Below are positions 52,527 through 63,357 of a DNA stretch of 64,000 nt, piece by piece. Source of the DNA: Deinococcus terrestris (GTDB lineage: Bacteria; Deinococcota; Deinococci; Deinococcales; Deinococcaceae); assembly GCF_009377345.1 (NCBI RefSeq), contig NZ_WBSL01000001.1, forward strand, positions 1,171,610 to 1,235,609. Reading direction: 5' to 3'. The notes beneath the pieces were generated by a model, which saw nothing but the letters and a program-made list of their open reading frames with translations, was not told the DNA's origin and did not search any database. Position 1 is the first letter of the stretch. Each line of letters starts with the position of its first letter. A program made the position numbers and the translations under genes.

Positions 52527-54064
52527 CCCCGGCCGACCTCGCGTGGCTGCCGCTGGCGCCCATCCTGGCGCCGCTGGGCCTCGGCGTGCTGCTGCTGTAT
52601 CCCTGGCGCCGCCCGGTGCGGGTGGGGCTCGCGCTCGCCGGAGCGTTCGCGGTGCTGCTGTTCGCGGCGTCGCTCGTCGCGGCCACCTCGGGCGGGGCGG
52701 TGCTGGTGAGCAGCCTGGGAGGCTGGCCCGCGCCCTTCGGCATCGTGATGACCGCCGACCGCTTGGGGGCGTGGATGAGCCTGCTCGCGGCGGTCAGTGG
52801 GGTCCTCGCGGTGTGGCAGGCCGCCGCTGACCCCGACCCGGTGCGCGAGAAACACCACCTTTTCGGCCTGCTGTTCTTCCTGTTCGCGGGGGTGCAACTG
52901 TCCTTCCTGACGGGAGACCTCTTCAACCTGTTCGTGGCCTTCGAGGTGATGCTGGTCGCCTCCTACGCGCTGGCGGTGCTGGGCTCCACCCGCGAGCAAC
53001 TGCGCGAAGGCTTCCGCTACATCGTGATGAATCTGGTCGCCTCGGCGCTGCTGGTGGTGACCTGCGGGCTGGCGTACGGGGTGCTGGGCACGCTGAACTT
53101 CGCGCACCTCGCGCAGCGCTCGGCCGAGCTGGGGCCAAACACCACCGTGACGGCGGTGGGCGTGCTGCTACTGATCGTCTTCGCGGCCAAAGGGGCACTC
53201 TTTCCGCTGGGCTTCTGGCTGCCGGGCACTTACCCGGCGCTGCCGCCCGCCGTGGGGGCCTTTTTCGCGGCGGTGCTTACCAAGGTGGGCATCTATGCCC
53301 TGATCCGGGTGTTCACGACCGTCTTTAACCAGGACCCCACCCTGCCCAACACGCTGCTGCTGGGGCTGGGCGCCGTGACGATGCTGTTCGGGGCCTTCGG
53401 GGCGGTCAGCCAGCGCGAGTGGCGGCGCATCTTCTCTTTCACGGTGATCAGCTCGGTGGGCTACCTCGCCTTCGGACTGGGGCTGGGCACCCCCGAAGCC
53501 TTGCGGGCCAGCGTGGCCTACCTCGCGGTGAGCGTGCTCGTGACGGCGGCGCTCTTTGCGATCGCGGCGGTCGCGGAACGGGCAGCGGGGTCGCGGCTGG
53601 TGGCGGTGCGGGGCATGCTGGACTTCATGCCGCTGCTGGCCGCGTGTTTTCTGCTGTGTGCGCTGACGGTGGCGGGGCTGCCGCCCTCGGGGGGGTTTGT
53701 CGCCAAGTACGCGCTGGTGCGGGCCGGATTGGCCCAGGGGTCGCCGTTGGCGCTGGCCGCCGTGTTCAGCGCCCTGCTCGCCAGCCTGATCCTGCTGTAC
53801 GCGATGTTGGGCGTGTGGCGCGGGTTTTTCTGGGGCAAACACCTCGTGATGTTCCCGGTGTACCGGGTGCCCTTCGCGCTGCGGGCCGTCGCCTACGCCG
53901 CGACCGCGCTCGTGGCGGGGCTGACCCTTTTCGCCGGGCCGCTGCTGGGCTGGGCCGACGCGACCGCCGCCGAGTTGAGCGAGCCGGGGCAGTACATCCG
54001 CGGCGTATTGGGCGACGAGCCCATCGTGATTCCGCCCCCGCCCACCGTGCCGGAGGAGCCGTGA
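52523..54064 (+). CDS. mnhD: Mrp Na+/H+ antiporter subunit D
   Basis: 513 residues, NuoM/NuoN-like with about 14 transmembrane helices. Characteristic parts are NLFVAFEVMLVASYALAVLG, AAKGALFPLGFWLPGTYPAL and AVLTKVGIYALIRVF with the proton-path Lys, and AGLPPSGGFVAKYALV. GTG 52523 overlaps mnhC. It carries out proton transfer within the complex. Confidence 0.93.
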   Translation: MTPADLAWLPLAPILAPLGLGVLLLYPWRRPVRVGLALAGAFAVLLFAASLVAATSGGAVLVSSLGGWPAPFGIVMTADRLGAWMSLLAAVSGVLAVWQAAADPDPVREKHHLFGLLFFLFAGVQLSFLTGDLFNLFVAFEVMLVASYALAVLGSTREQLREGFRYIVMNLVASALLVVTCGLAYGVLGTLNFAHLAQRSAELGPNTTVTAVGVLLLIVFAAKGALFPLGFWLPGTYPALPPAVGAFFAAVLTKVGIYALIRVFTTVFNQDPTLPNTLLLGLGAVTMLFGAFGAVSQREWRRIFSFTVISSVGYLAFGLGLGTPEALRASVAYLAVSVLVTAALFAIAAVAERAAGSRLVAVRGMLDFMPLLAACFLLCALTVAGLPPSGGFVAKYALVRAGLAQGSPLALAAVFSALLASLILLYAMLGVWRGFFWGKHLVMFPVYRVPFALRAVAYAATALVAGLTLFAGPLLGWADATAAELSEPGQYIRGVLGDEPIVIPPPPTVPEEP

Positions 54065-54594
54065 ACCGCCTCACCCTGGTCTGCCTGCTGGCGGTGGTCT
54101 GGGCGCTGCTGCTGGGCGAGCCGAGCGTCCGCAGCCTCGCCGCAGGGCTGGGGCTGGGGGTGTTGATCGTGCGGCTCTTTCCACGGGCGGTGGGGGCACG
54201 CGCCGCCCCCCGCCGGGCACCCGACCTGCGGGCTTCCCTGCGGCGCGGGGCAGCCTGGTTGGCCTTTGCGGGCTTTTTCCTGCGCGAACTGACGGTGGCG
54301 AACGTGCAGGTGGCGCTGCTGGCGCTGCGGCCCCACCCCCGGCTCAATCCCCTGATCGTGGAGGTGCCGCTGCGGCTGCGGGGCGAGGGCCTCCTCACCG
54401 TCTTGTCGGCCTCCATCACCCTGATGCCCGGCACCGTCACGATGGGCCTGAGCCGTGACCGTCATACCCTCTACGCCCACGCCATCGGCACCGCCGACGC
54501 CGAGGCGGCCCGCGCGTCCATCGTGCGGGTGGAGCGTTACCTGCTGCCGCTGGACACCTCCTCTGCCCTCTCCCCCACCGGAGGCCCCGCATGA
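54061..54594 (+). CDS. mnhE: Mrp Na+/H+ antiporter subunit E
   Basis: 177 residues from GTG 54061 overlapping mnhD; the longer frame from 53419 lies inside mnhD. Two or three N-terminal helices are followed by a soluble domain with LNPLIVEVPLRLRGEGLLTV and SASITLMPGTVTMGL, the MrpE signature. It is a structural subunit of the complex. Confidence 0.9.
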   Translation: MNRLTLVCLLAVVWALLLGEPSVRSLAAGLGLGVLIVRLFPRAVGARAAPRRAPDLRASLRRGAAWLAFAGFFLRELTVANVQVALLALRPHPRLNPLIVEVPLRLRGEGLLTVLSASITLMPGTVTMGLSRDRHTLYAHAIGTADAEAARASIVRVERYLLPLDTSSALSPTGGPA

Positions 54595-54851
54595 TCATCA
54601 ACCTGGCCCTGGGCATCGTGACGCTCTCGGTGCTGCTCGTGACCTACCGCGTGCTGCGCGGCCCCTCGTGGGGGGACCGCATCATGGCCTTCGACTTCCT
54701 GAGCGTGAATCTGGTGGTCCTGTTCGCGCTGATCGCCGTGCGGACCGGTTACCTCGTGATGCTGGACGCCGCGCTGGTCCTGAGCCTGCTGGGGTTTCTC
54801 TCCACCGTGGCCCTGACCCGTTACCTGCTGCTGGGCCGGGTGATGAAGTGA
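54591..54851 (+). CDS. mnhF: Mrp Na+/H+ antiporter subunit F
   Basis: 86 residues with three transmembrane helices; LVTYRVLRGPSWGDRIMAFD is the typical first loop and GYLVMLDAALVLSLLGFLSTVALTR the third helix region. It starts ATGA on mnhE with GGAGG upstream. Confidence 0.93.
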   Translation: MIINLALGIVTLSVLLVTYRVLRGPSWGDRIMAFDFLSVNLVVLFALIAVRTGYLVMLDAALVLSLLGFLSTVALTRYLLLGRVMK

Positions 54852-54852
54852 A

Positions 54853-54882
54853 GCGGTCAGCCGTCAGCCCTCAGCCCTCAGC
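54853..54882. repeat. Short GCTGACGGCTGA-type repeat inside the Mrp operon
   Basis: GCGGTCAGCCGTCAGCCCTC and CAGCCCTCAGCC units fill the only sizeable gap (about 48 bases) of the operon, between mnhF and mnhG. They belong to the same short-repeat family as the elements near ftsQ and the S4-domain gene. Confidence 0.5.
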
Positions 54883-54899
54883 CGGGAAGCAGGCCCGTC

Positions 54900-55322
54900 A
54901 TGAATGACTTTCAACCTGCCCGCGACCTGCCGATCCTGATCGGGGCCTTTTTCGTGCTCACGGCAGCCATCGGGGTGGTGCGCTTTCCCGACCTCTACTC
55001 GCGGCTGCACGCGAGCAGCAAGCTCGTCACGCTGGGGTCGGCGGGCATCTTCCTGGGGGTGGCCTTCGCGCTGAGCGACACGGCGGCATTCACCCGGCTG
55101 GCGGCGGTGCTCCTGTTCCAGTTCCTCACCACGCCGCTCTCGGCGTACCTGATCGCGCAGGCCGCCTACCTGCGGGGCCTGCCGCCCATTCTGGGCGACG
55201 GGCGGGGGGGGGGCGGCGGCACCGACGAGTGGGGCGCCCTGGGCCGCGCCGACGAGGTCGCGCAGGCCGACCGCGAAGCCCAACGGGCGCTGGCCGAGGA
55301 AGGCCTCGCGGAAGAGGGATAG
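54900..55322 (+). CDS. mnhG: Mrp Na+/H+ antiporter subunit G
   Basis: 140 residues with three transmembrane helices, including IGAFFVLTAAIGVVRFPDLYSRLHASSK and LLFQFLTTPLSAYLIAQAAY, the MrpG core. A glycine-rich and acidic tail of about 40 residues is unusual. It is the last gene of the operon, behind the repeat insertion, with a weak ribosome site. Confidence 0.9.
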   Translation: MNDFQPARDLPILIGAFFVLTAAIGVVRFPDLYSRLHASSKLVTLGSAGIFLGVAFALSDTAAFTRLAAVLLFQFLTTPLSAYLIAQAAYLRGLPPILGDGRGGGGGTDEWGALGRADEVAQADREAQRALAEEGLAEEG

Positions 55323-55479
55323 ACGAGGGAGACGAGGGAATCGCGGCGCCCGACTTGGACGGGGTAGGTCTGCCCGGCGCCCGACGGGGCGAAGGTTGGG
55401 GGGGCGGGGTTCCCGCTCTCCCCTGGCCTTTCCAGCGCAGCTCCCGAAGGCTGAGGCCCGGCGCGCTGCTCCGCTCGTT

Positions 55480-57945
55480 TCAGCCTTCAGAACGGGGAAG
55501 GTACCAGTGGAGGCTGAAACCCTGGCCGCGCACCGTGCGGATGCCCGCCTGCTCCGTCACCGACGCGAGCTTGCGGCGCAGGGTCGAGACATAGGCGTCC
55601 AAGGTGCCCCCGGAGTCCGTTCCCCCGGCCCCCATCAGCTGTGCGCGGGGGACGACCTGCTGACTGCGCGCGGCCAGCGCCTGCAAAATCTCCGATTCCC
55701 GGACATTGAGCTTGACGCGGCCCAGCGGCCCCCGAAGCTCACGCGCCTGCAGGTCCAGCGCGGCGGTCCCGAACGAGACGACCTCCCGGCGCGGCGCAGG
55801 GTCCTGCCTGGAAAGCTGCCCGATGCGGCGGGCCTTGCGGGCCTCCTTGTCGGCATACAGCCGGGTGTCGGCCAGCGCGATGACGTCGGCCACGGTCGCG
55901 GCCTCGTCCGGCCAGCGGGCCACACCGAACGAACACCCCGCCTCCGGGAATCCGGCGGCCCGCGCCGCCGCGACTCCGGCATCCAACACCTCCAGGACGT
56001 CGGCCTGCACCAGCTCGGGCGAGGCGTGGCCGCCGTGTTCGACCAGCAGGGCGATCTCGTCTCCCCCCAGGCGAAACACCCCCATGTGCTCGGCTGCGCT
56101 GGCCCGCAGCGTGGACGCGAACACTTGCAGCAGCATGTCCCCGGCGGCGTGCCCACGCGTGTCGTTGACCCTCTTCAGGCCGTCCAGGTCGAGCATCGCC
56201 ACGCTGAAGGTGGCCCGCGCCGCAGCTTCGCGCACCTGCGCTTCGAAAGCCCGTCGGTTGCCCAGGCCAGTCAGGATGTCGGTCAGGGCCGCTTCACGGG
56301 TGCGGCGGGAACGCTCCTGTTCCTCGACCGCCACGCGCAGGGCGCGGCCCGTCGCCCCCAGCACCCGGCGATCCCGCTCGCTCCAGCGGACATCCTGATT
56401 CATGCGGCCGAGCAGCAGGACATACGTGAAGTTGTTCGCCGTTCCTGCGGGCAAGCTGGCAAAGCCCTGCAAGCCCGCGGCGACCAGGGCCGGGTGGGTC
56501 ACCCGCTCCTGCGGGTAGCCGCTGACGAACGTCGGCTCGTCCTGCCGCGCCGAACGGTGCAGCAGGGGGTCGCGCACACTCAGCACGCCGGGCAACTGAA
56601 GCCGCACGAACGTGTCGCTCTGTTCGTCCCTGGCCCACACCGTTTCGAAGGCCACCTCATCGCTGTGGATGCGGGCGAGGGTGCACCAGTCGGCGTCCAC
56701 CAGGCCCATGACCAGAGCGACCGCGTGTCGGGCGAGATCCGGGGGGTCAAGGTCAAGCTGCATCAGCTGGGACACCCCCAGCAGGGTCTCACTCACGAGT
56801 TGGCTCTCGCGCAGGGACTGAATCAGGGTGGCATTGGATTCCAGGGCGCGTTGCAGCTCGACGTTCTCGAGGTGTTTGAGTTCGGCGTCACGCCGGGCGG
56901 CCTCGGCTTCGAGGCGCTGGAGTTCCGCTTCGCGCCGGGCCGTCTCGGCCTGGTGGCGTTCCTCCAGCTTGAGCAGTTCGGTTTCCCGCTCTTTCTTGTA
57001 AAGCTGCTCGTTGAAGGCCACCAGCTCCTGGCTGAGCGCGTAGGCCTGCTCGAACTGTCCGAGCTTCGCATGGCTGTCCACACGGATGGGGAACACGGCC
57101 TGCTGCTCGAGTTCACTCAGGGCGAAGGTCCGGAGTTCCTCGTAGGCCTCCAGCGCCGCCTGGTATTCCCCGGCATGGTGCTCCACGATCACCCGCGAAT
57201 ACAGCAGATTCTGTCGGGCGCGTCCTCCCAGCTGAGGCATCTCGTTCAGGGCGCTTTCCAGGTCGCGCCGCGCCGTGGCCACGTCGCCGCGTTCGGTGTG
57301 CACCTGGGCCAGATGACACACCGCACTCGCCCAGGTGCTGAACTGCTTGGTCGCAGAGGCGAGGTCCCGGCCCCGCTCCATCCAGGTGGTGCCCTCATCC
57401 TGTTCACCAGCCTGATAGCGCAGGATGCCGAGATTCAGATAGGCCCGGGAGAGGTTGCCCTGCCCCCGGGGGCCGACTTCCTCCAACACCTCAATGGCCG
57501 TGCAGAAGTAGTCCTCAGCCTTGCGGGGGTCGGTGATAAACCACAGCACCCCGATGTTCATCAGGATACTTCCCTGCAGCAGAAGGTCGCCCATGGTCCG
57601 GGCCACCTCCAGGGCGGCGTGGTGCTGGGCCAGGGCCTGGTCCCGCTGACCCAGCACGTCGGATGCCAGCGCCGCCATCATCAGACTGCGGGCGAGCCAT
57701 TTTAGGTCGTCCGCTGCCCGCAGCCCTTCGGCGGCCTCCAGGCTGAGGGCCTGGGCCTGCGCGGACTCACGCTCCTCGAAGGCGACGGCTCCCAAGACGG
57801 CCTGGGCATGGAACCCGAACTCGGGGTGAGCCTCCCAGGCCTGCGCGATGGCCCGGGCACGCGCGGGGTCCGAGCCCTGCAGGTTCCAGGCGAGGTCGAG
57901 TTGCTCGGGAGGAGACAGAGTACCGGGCACAGCCGAGGGCAGCAT
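55480..57945 (-). CDS. TPR - coiled coil - GAF - GGDEF - winged-helix fusion protein
   Basis: 821 residues from ATG 57945, six bases after CATAAT (57952-57957, minus). Residues about 1-340 are tetratricopeptide repeats; about 345-420 a charged coiled coil; about 425-590 a GAF-like sensor; about 595-715 a GGDEF domain with LGGDEI near 628 (the last residue is Ile instead of Phe). About 725-815 resembles an OmpR-type DNA-binding winged helix (LNVRESEILQALAARSQQVV, LDAYVSTLRRKLASV). A diguanylate cyclase that may bind DNA itself is unusual. No receiver domain is present. Confidence 0.85.
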   Translation of the reverse strand: MLPSAVPGTLSPPEQLDLAWNLQGSDPARARAIAQAWEAHPEFGFHAQAVLGAVAFEERESAQAQALSLEAAEGLRAADDLKWLARSLMMAALASDVLGQRDQALAQHHAALEVARTMGDLLLQGSILMNIGVLWFITDPRKAEDYFCTAIEVLEEVGPRGQGNLSRAYLNLGILRYQAGEQDEGTTWMERGRDLASATKQFSTWASAVCHLAQVHTERGDVATARRDLESALNEMPQLGGRARQNLLYSRVIVEHHAGEYQAALEAYEELRTFALSELEQQAVFPIRVDSHAKLGQFEQAYALSQELVAFNEQLYKKERETELLKLEERHQAETARREAELQRLEAEAARRDAELKHLENVELQRALESNATLIQSLRESQLVSETLLGVSQLMQLDLDPPDLARHAVALVMGLVDADWCTLARIHSDEVAFETVWARDEQSDTFVRLQLPGVLSVRDPLLHRSARQDEPTFVSGYPQERVTHPALVAAGLQGFASLPAGTANNFTYVLLLGRMNQDVRWSERDRRVLGATGRALRVAVEEQERSRRTREAALTDILTGLGNRRAFEAQVREAAARATFSVAMLDLDGLKRVNDTRGHAAGDMLLQVFASTLRASAAEHMGVFRLGGDEIALLVEHGGHASPELVQADVLEVLDAGVAAARAAGFPEAGCSFGVARWPDEAATVADVIALADTRLYADKEARKARRIGQLSRQDPAPRREVVSFGTAALDLQARELRGPLGRVKLNVRESEILQALAARSQQVVPRAQLMGAGGTDSGGTLDAYVSTLRRKLASVTEQAGIRTVRGQGFSLHWYLPRSEG

Positions 57946-58067
57946 CCACCGATTATGAAGGGGGCATAGGCGGACGCGTAGACACCCGTTCAGGGCTGAC
58001 TTCAGAGCGGGCCGGGGGCGAGGGGGGCCAGGCCCGATCCCTTCCCCCTCAGCCCGTCGCCGCCCCC

Positions 58068-59069
58068 CTACGCCTGCGCCGCGTCCCCGGTCCCGCCTCC
58101 ACGCGGGCGCCACAGGCTGACAAGAACGCCGCCGCCCAGAATTGCCAGGGTGACCGTGAGGCTGATCGCCGGGTCCACCTTGCCGAACGCCTGCCCCCAG
58201 AAGATCTTGCCGCCGATAAAGACGAGCACCAGCGCGAGTGCGGGCTTCAAGGCCCAGAAACGGTCGACCAGCGCCCCCAGTGCGAAGTACAGCGCCCGCA
58301 ATCCCAGGATGGCGAAGATGTTGCTGGTGTACACGATGAACGGGTCCTGCGTAATTGCAAAGATCGCCGGAATGGAGTCCACCGCAAACACCAGATCGGC
58401 GAACTCGACGAGCAACAGGGCCAGGAGCAGCGGCGTGGCGTGCAGCCGCACCCGCCCGGCGGCGTCGGGCAGCCGGGTCAGGAACCGCTGGCCGTCGAGC
58501 TTCGGGCTGATGGGCACGACCCGCCGCAGCGCCCGCACCACGATGTGCCGCTCCAGATCGGGGGCCTCGTCGTGTCCGCCGCCTCCGCGCAGCAGCTTGA
58601 CCCCGGTGAGCAGCAGGAAGCCCCCGAAGACCCACATCACCCAGTCGAACTCCGACACCAGCGCCGCGCCCAGCGCGATCATGATGCCGCGCAGCACGAT
58701 CACGCCCAGGATCCCCCAGAACAGCACCCGGTGCTGCAGAGCGCGGGGAATCGCCAGCGCCGCGAAAATCACGCTGATCACGAACACGTTGTCGAGGGCC
58801 AGCGCCTTTTCCACGGCGAAGCCCGTCAGGTAGGCCATGCCGCTCTCGGCGCCCAGTGCCCACCACACCCACGCGCCGTACAGCAGCGCCACGGCGATGT
58901 AAAACGCACTCAGGCGCAGGCTGGCCGCGACCCCCAGTTCCTCGCCCCGCTGCCCCCGGCGCCGCGCCAGCACGCCGAGGTCAAAGACGAGCAGGCCCAG
59001 CACCAGCGCGAAGAAGACCACCCACATCCACACGGGCTTGCCCAGCCACTCCATCATCCACAGGTCCAT
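58068..59069 (-). CDS. TerC-family membrane protein
   Basis: 333 residues, about nine transmembrane helices. The TerC signature is clear: TGFAVEKALALDNVFVISVIF, LFWGILGVIVLRGIMIALGA and FADLVFAVDSIPAIFAITQDPFIVYTSN with conserved acidic residues within membrane helices. TerC proteins export metal ions, mainly Mn2+, or help metallate exported enzymes. A yybP-ykoY-like riboswitch upstream supports a Mn2+ role. A GGAAGGA site lies about 10 bases before ATG 59069. Confidence 0.92.
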   Translation of the reverse strand: MDLWMMEWLGKPVWMWVVFFALVLGLLVFDLGVLARRRGQRGEELGVAASLRLSAFYIAVALLYGAWVWWALGAESGMAYLTGFAVEKALALDNVFVISVIFAALAIPRALQHRVLFWGILGVIVLRGIMIALGAALVSEFDWVMWVFGGFLLLTGVKLLRGGGGHDEAPDLERHIVVRALRRVVPISPKLDGQRFLTRLPDAAGRVRLHATPLLLALLLVEFADLVFAVDSIPAIFAITQDPFIVYTSNIFAILGLRALYFALGALVDRFWALKPALALVLVFIGGKIFWGQAFGKVDPAISLTVTLAILGGGVLVSLWRPRGGGTGDAAQA

Positions 59070-59176
59070 TCCGAGCGTGTCCTTCCGGACCGGGCCATCC
59101 GGCTGTGCTCAGGGGCGGGAGGCTCCACCAAGGAGGAGGGCCAGCACCCGAGCAGGCGGCCCCGGATGGGGGTCCT

Positions 59177-59286
59177 GCCCAGGTCTGGCCCTCGCTGCGG
59201 GGGACCGGGGCGGCGTTGCCTCCCGAACTGTCGGTCCCCGCGCACCCGGCCGAGTCTCGGCGCGGGCGGCGTACTCCCCTGGAGTG
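59177..59286 (-). ncRNA. yybP-ykoY-type (Mn2+) riboswitch upstream of terC
   Basis: On the minus strand the leader shows CCAGG-GGAGTAC (59282-59271), the typical 5' P1 arm with GGAGUA loop. The P1 partner is in GGCCAGACCTGG (59190-59179; family: GCAAGACC). Between are stems CCCGCGC/GCGCGGG and GGGGACCG/CCGGTCCCC, enclosing TTCGGGAG as in known members. The class senses Mn2+ and controls TerC/YybP-type genes. A further stem CCATCCGG/CCGGATGG (59169-59162 with 59102-59095) may belong to the expression platform, and the ribosome site sits in a small GTCC/GGAC hairpin. Confidence 0.65.
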
Positions 59287-59350
59287 AGCGCAGTGTGACA
59301 GAGCGCGGCCCCTGCCGAGTGTGACCGGAGCAACGGTGCCCGCCGGGGGG

Positions 59351-59680
59351 TCAGGCCTCGGGGTCCGCGATCTGGCGCAGCCGCTCGACCCGCTCGGCCA
59401 GCTCCCGGAGGTCCAGGCCGCGCAGGGCGCGGGCCGCGCGCTCCACCCCGGCCCCGTCCACCCGGTTCTCGTTCCAGCCCGCAATCAGCATCGCGCAGCC
59501 TTGCAGGGCGTCGCCCATCTGCTCCTTATGGAACATGGCGGCCAGGGTGCCGTCCCGCTGGGGCTGGGTCTGCTGCACCTGCCCCTGCACGTCCAGCACG
59601 ACCTGCATAAACACCTGATCGAGCCGGGCGCGGTCGTCGGCGGAGAGGGCCACGTCAGGGGAACCGGGAGCTTGCGTCAT
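59351..59680 (-). CDS. Hypothetical helical protein
   Basis: 109 residues, predicted all-helical: LSADDRARLDQVFMQVVLDVQGQVQQ, MFHKEQMGDALQGCAMLIAGWNEN and ELAERVERLRQIADP. TAGACT (59688-59693, minus) stands seven bases before ATG 59680, giving it a clean leaderless start. No family or function is recognised. It lies between terC and the Yip1-like gene on the same strand. Confidence 0.7.
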   Translation of the reverse strand: MTQAPGSPDVALSADDRARLDQVFMQVVLDVQGQVQQTQPQRDGTLAAMFHKEQMGDALQGCAMLIAGWNENRVDGAGVERAARALRGLDLRELAERVERLRQIADPEA

Positions 59681-59755
59681 GGCGGGCAGTCTAGAGGGGC
59701 GGTGCCCGGTCCAGGAGAAGGCTCCAGACCCGGTGAAGGGGTCGGCCGCCTGCTC

Positions 59756-60325
59756 TCAGCCCCCCATGAGGGGCGCGAGCAGCAGGCTGACCAGCAGGCC
59801 GTTCAGAATGGCCGACAGCAGCAGGGTCACGCCCGCATGCACGGGGTCGCGCAGGTTCATGCTGGACTGCACCGCGAGGTAACCGAAGGCCACGAGCGCG
59901 ACGGTTACCAGCAGGCTGACCAGCCAGCCCAGGATGGGGATAATTCCCAGCAGCGTGCCCAGCAGGCTCAGCGGCACGTAGAACAGCGAGAAGGTGTAGG
60001 CGACCTCCTCATAGCGCCCGGTGCCCCCGAAGAGGCGGCGGCCCAGCAGGTAGACGGCCCCGGTGAAGATGCCGAATTGCAGCGGAATCAGCAGCAGGCG
60101 GCTGAAGAACTGCCCCAGCACCGTCACGTCCCCATGAAAGGGCGCGAACAGGGCCGCGATCAGCGCCGAGGCGAGGGCGGCGAGGCCCACGTACAGGAAA
60201 GCCTGCCGCACCCCGCCCCGACGCTCGAAGAGTTCAAACGTCCGGGGACTGGGCCGGGTCAGGACCGCCGCGCTCTGGGCGAACATGTCGGCGAAGGTCG
60301 CCTGGATCCGGGTCGGGGCGCTCAT
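59756..60325 (-). CDS. Yip1-family membrane protein
   Basis: 189 residues with five transmembrane helices after an amphipathic start. Its layout matches bacterial Yip1/YIP proteins: [20 protein letters not shown] at the N-terminus, [20 protein letters not shown] in the middle and [23 protein letters not shown]. The role is unknown. It is divergent from era. Confidence 0.82.
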   Translation of the reverse strand: MSAPTRIQATFADMFAQSAAVLTRPSPRTFELFERRGGVRQAFLYVGLAALASALIAALFAPFHGDVTVLGQFFSRLLLIPLQFGIFTGAVYLLGRRLFGGTGRYEEVAYTFSLFYVPLSLLGTLLGIIPILGWLVSLLVTVALVAFGYLAVQSSMNLRDPVHAGVTLLLSAILNGLLVSLLLAPLMGG

Positions 60326-60386
60326 GCCCCCAGTACGCGGCGGGGGCCGGGACCGTTCCCGGTGCCCCCCGTGCGAGAATCACCCC

Positions 60387-61313
<927 letters not shown>

Positions 61314-61347
61314 CGCGGTCCGCGTTCGGTGATGAGGGGGCGGGCGC

Positions 61348-62695
<1,348 letters not shown>

Positions 62696-62702
62696 GTCCG
62701 GC

Positions 62703-62738
62703 AGGGTAAACAAAAACCAGCCGCGTGGGGGCGGCTGG
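62703..62738 (-). terminator. Terminator of the DUF4384 lipoprotein gene, overlapping the MazG promoter
   Basis: On the minus strand CCAGCCGC (62738-62731) pairs with GCGGCTGG (62724-62717), 8 bp, 6-base loop, followed by TTTTTG. The T-run leads straight into the TACCCT -10 of the MazG-like gene, so end of one unit and start of the next share a few bases. Confidence 0.8.
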
Positions 62739-62763
62739 CCTCTGGTCGCTGGGAACTGGCAGC

Positions 62764-63255
62764 TCAGCGAATATACAGGTACGTCTCCTGAATATCGCGG
62801 TCGGCTGCCCCGTAGGGCTGCACGTACTGGGTCGTGACGGCATTCCACCGACCGTCGTTGTAGACCCCGCTGAAAACGAGTTCAGTGGTGGGCCGCACGC
62901 GGGTGAAGATCGCCCGGACGCGCTGGAGGCCGCGCGGCGCCGCCACGTTGTAGGTCACGCCGTCCTGCGGGCGGGGAAAGACCGTGGTGCCCGCCTGCAC
63001 GTAGACGCCCTGCACCAGCGTGCTGGCGACGCCGCCGGGTTGCAGGGCGACCAGCGTGACGTAGCCCGGCGTGCGGGTGGTGAGCTGGAACCGGACCTCG
63101 TCGCCCACCCGGTAGGTGGCCCCTTCGCCCCGGTCGGGCCGCAGGTCCGCGATCAGGTTGCTGGAACTGCCCGCCAGACCGAGGTTGCTGCCGACGGTCA
63201 CGGTGCAGGAGCTGAGGCCCAGAGCGAGGGCGCCGAACAAGGCGATTCTGTGCAT
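62764..63255 (-). CDS. DUF4384-domain lipoprotein
   Basis: 163 residues. The lipobox LGLSSC gives a lipidated Cys17. The mature part has the DUF4384 pattern: [56 protein letters not shown]. Such domains occur in surface lipoproteins next to proteases and S-layer genes of Deinococcus. ATG 63255 follows TAGGCT (63262-63267, minus) by six bases. It is divergent from ftsH. Confidence 0.85.
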   Translation of the reverse strand: MHRIALFGALALGLSSCTVTVGSNLGLAGSSSNLIADLRPDRGEGATYRVGDEVRFQLTTRTPGYVTLVALQPGGVASTLVQGVYVQAGTTVFPRPQDGVTYNVAAPRGLQRVRAIFTRVRPTTELVFSGVYNDGRWNAVTTQYVQPYGAADRDIQETYLYIR

Positions 63256-63357
63256 GAGAGCAGCCTAGTCGCCCAAGCTGACGCGCTCCTGAGAACCCGG
63301 TGCCCGGAAGGTCAGAGAGCGCCCCATGTCGTGCCCCGGCGGGCCGTAGCATGGTGT

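Noticed and set aside
55446..55488. GAAGGCTGA/TCAGCCTTC inverted repeat at the end of the GGDEF gene as a terminator
   Set aside because: The 25-base loop is long and no T-run follows on the minus strand, so it was not listed as a terminator.
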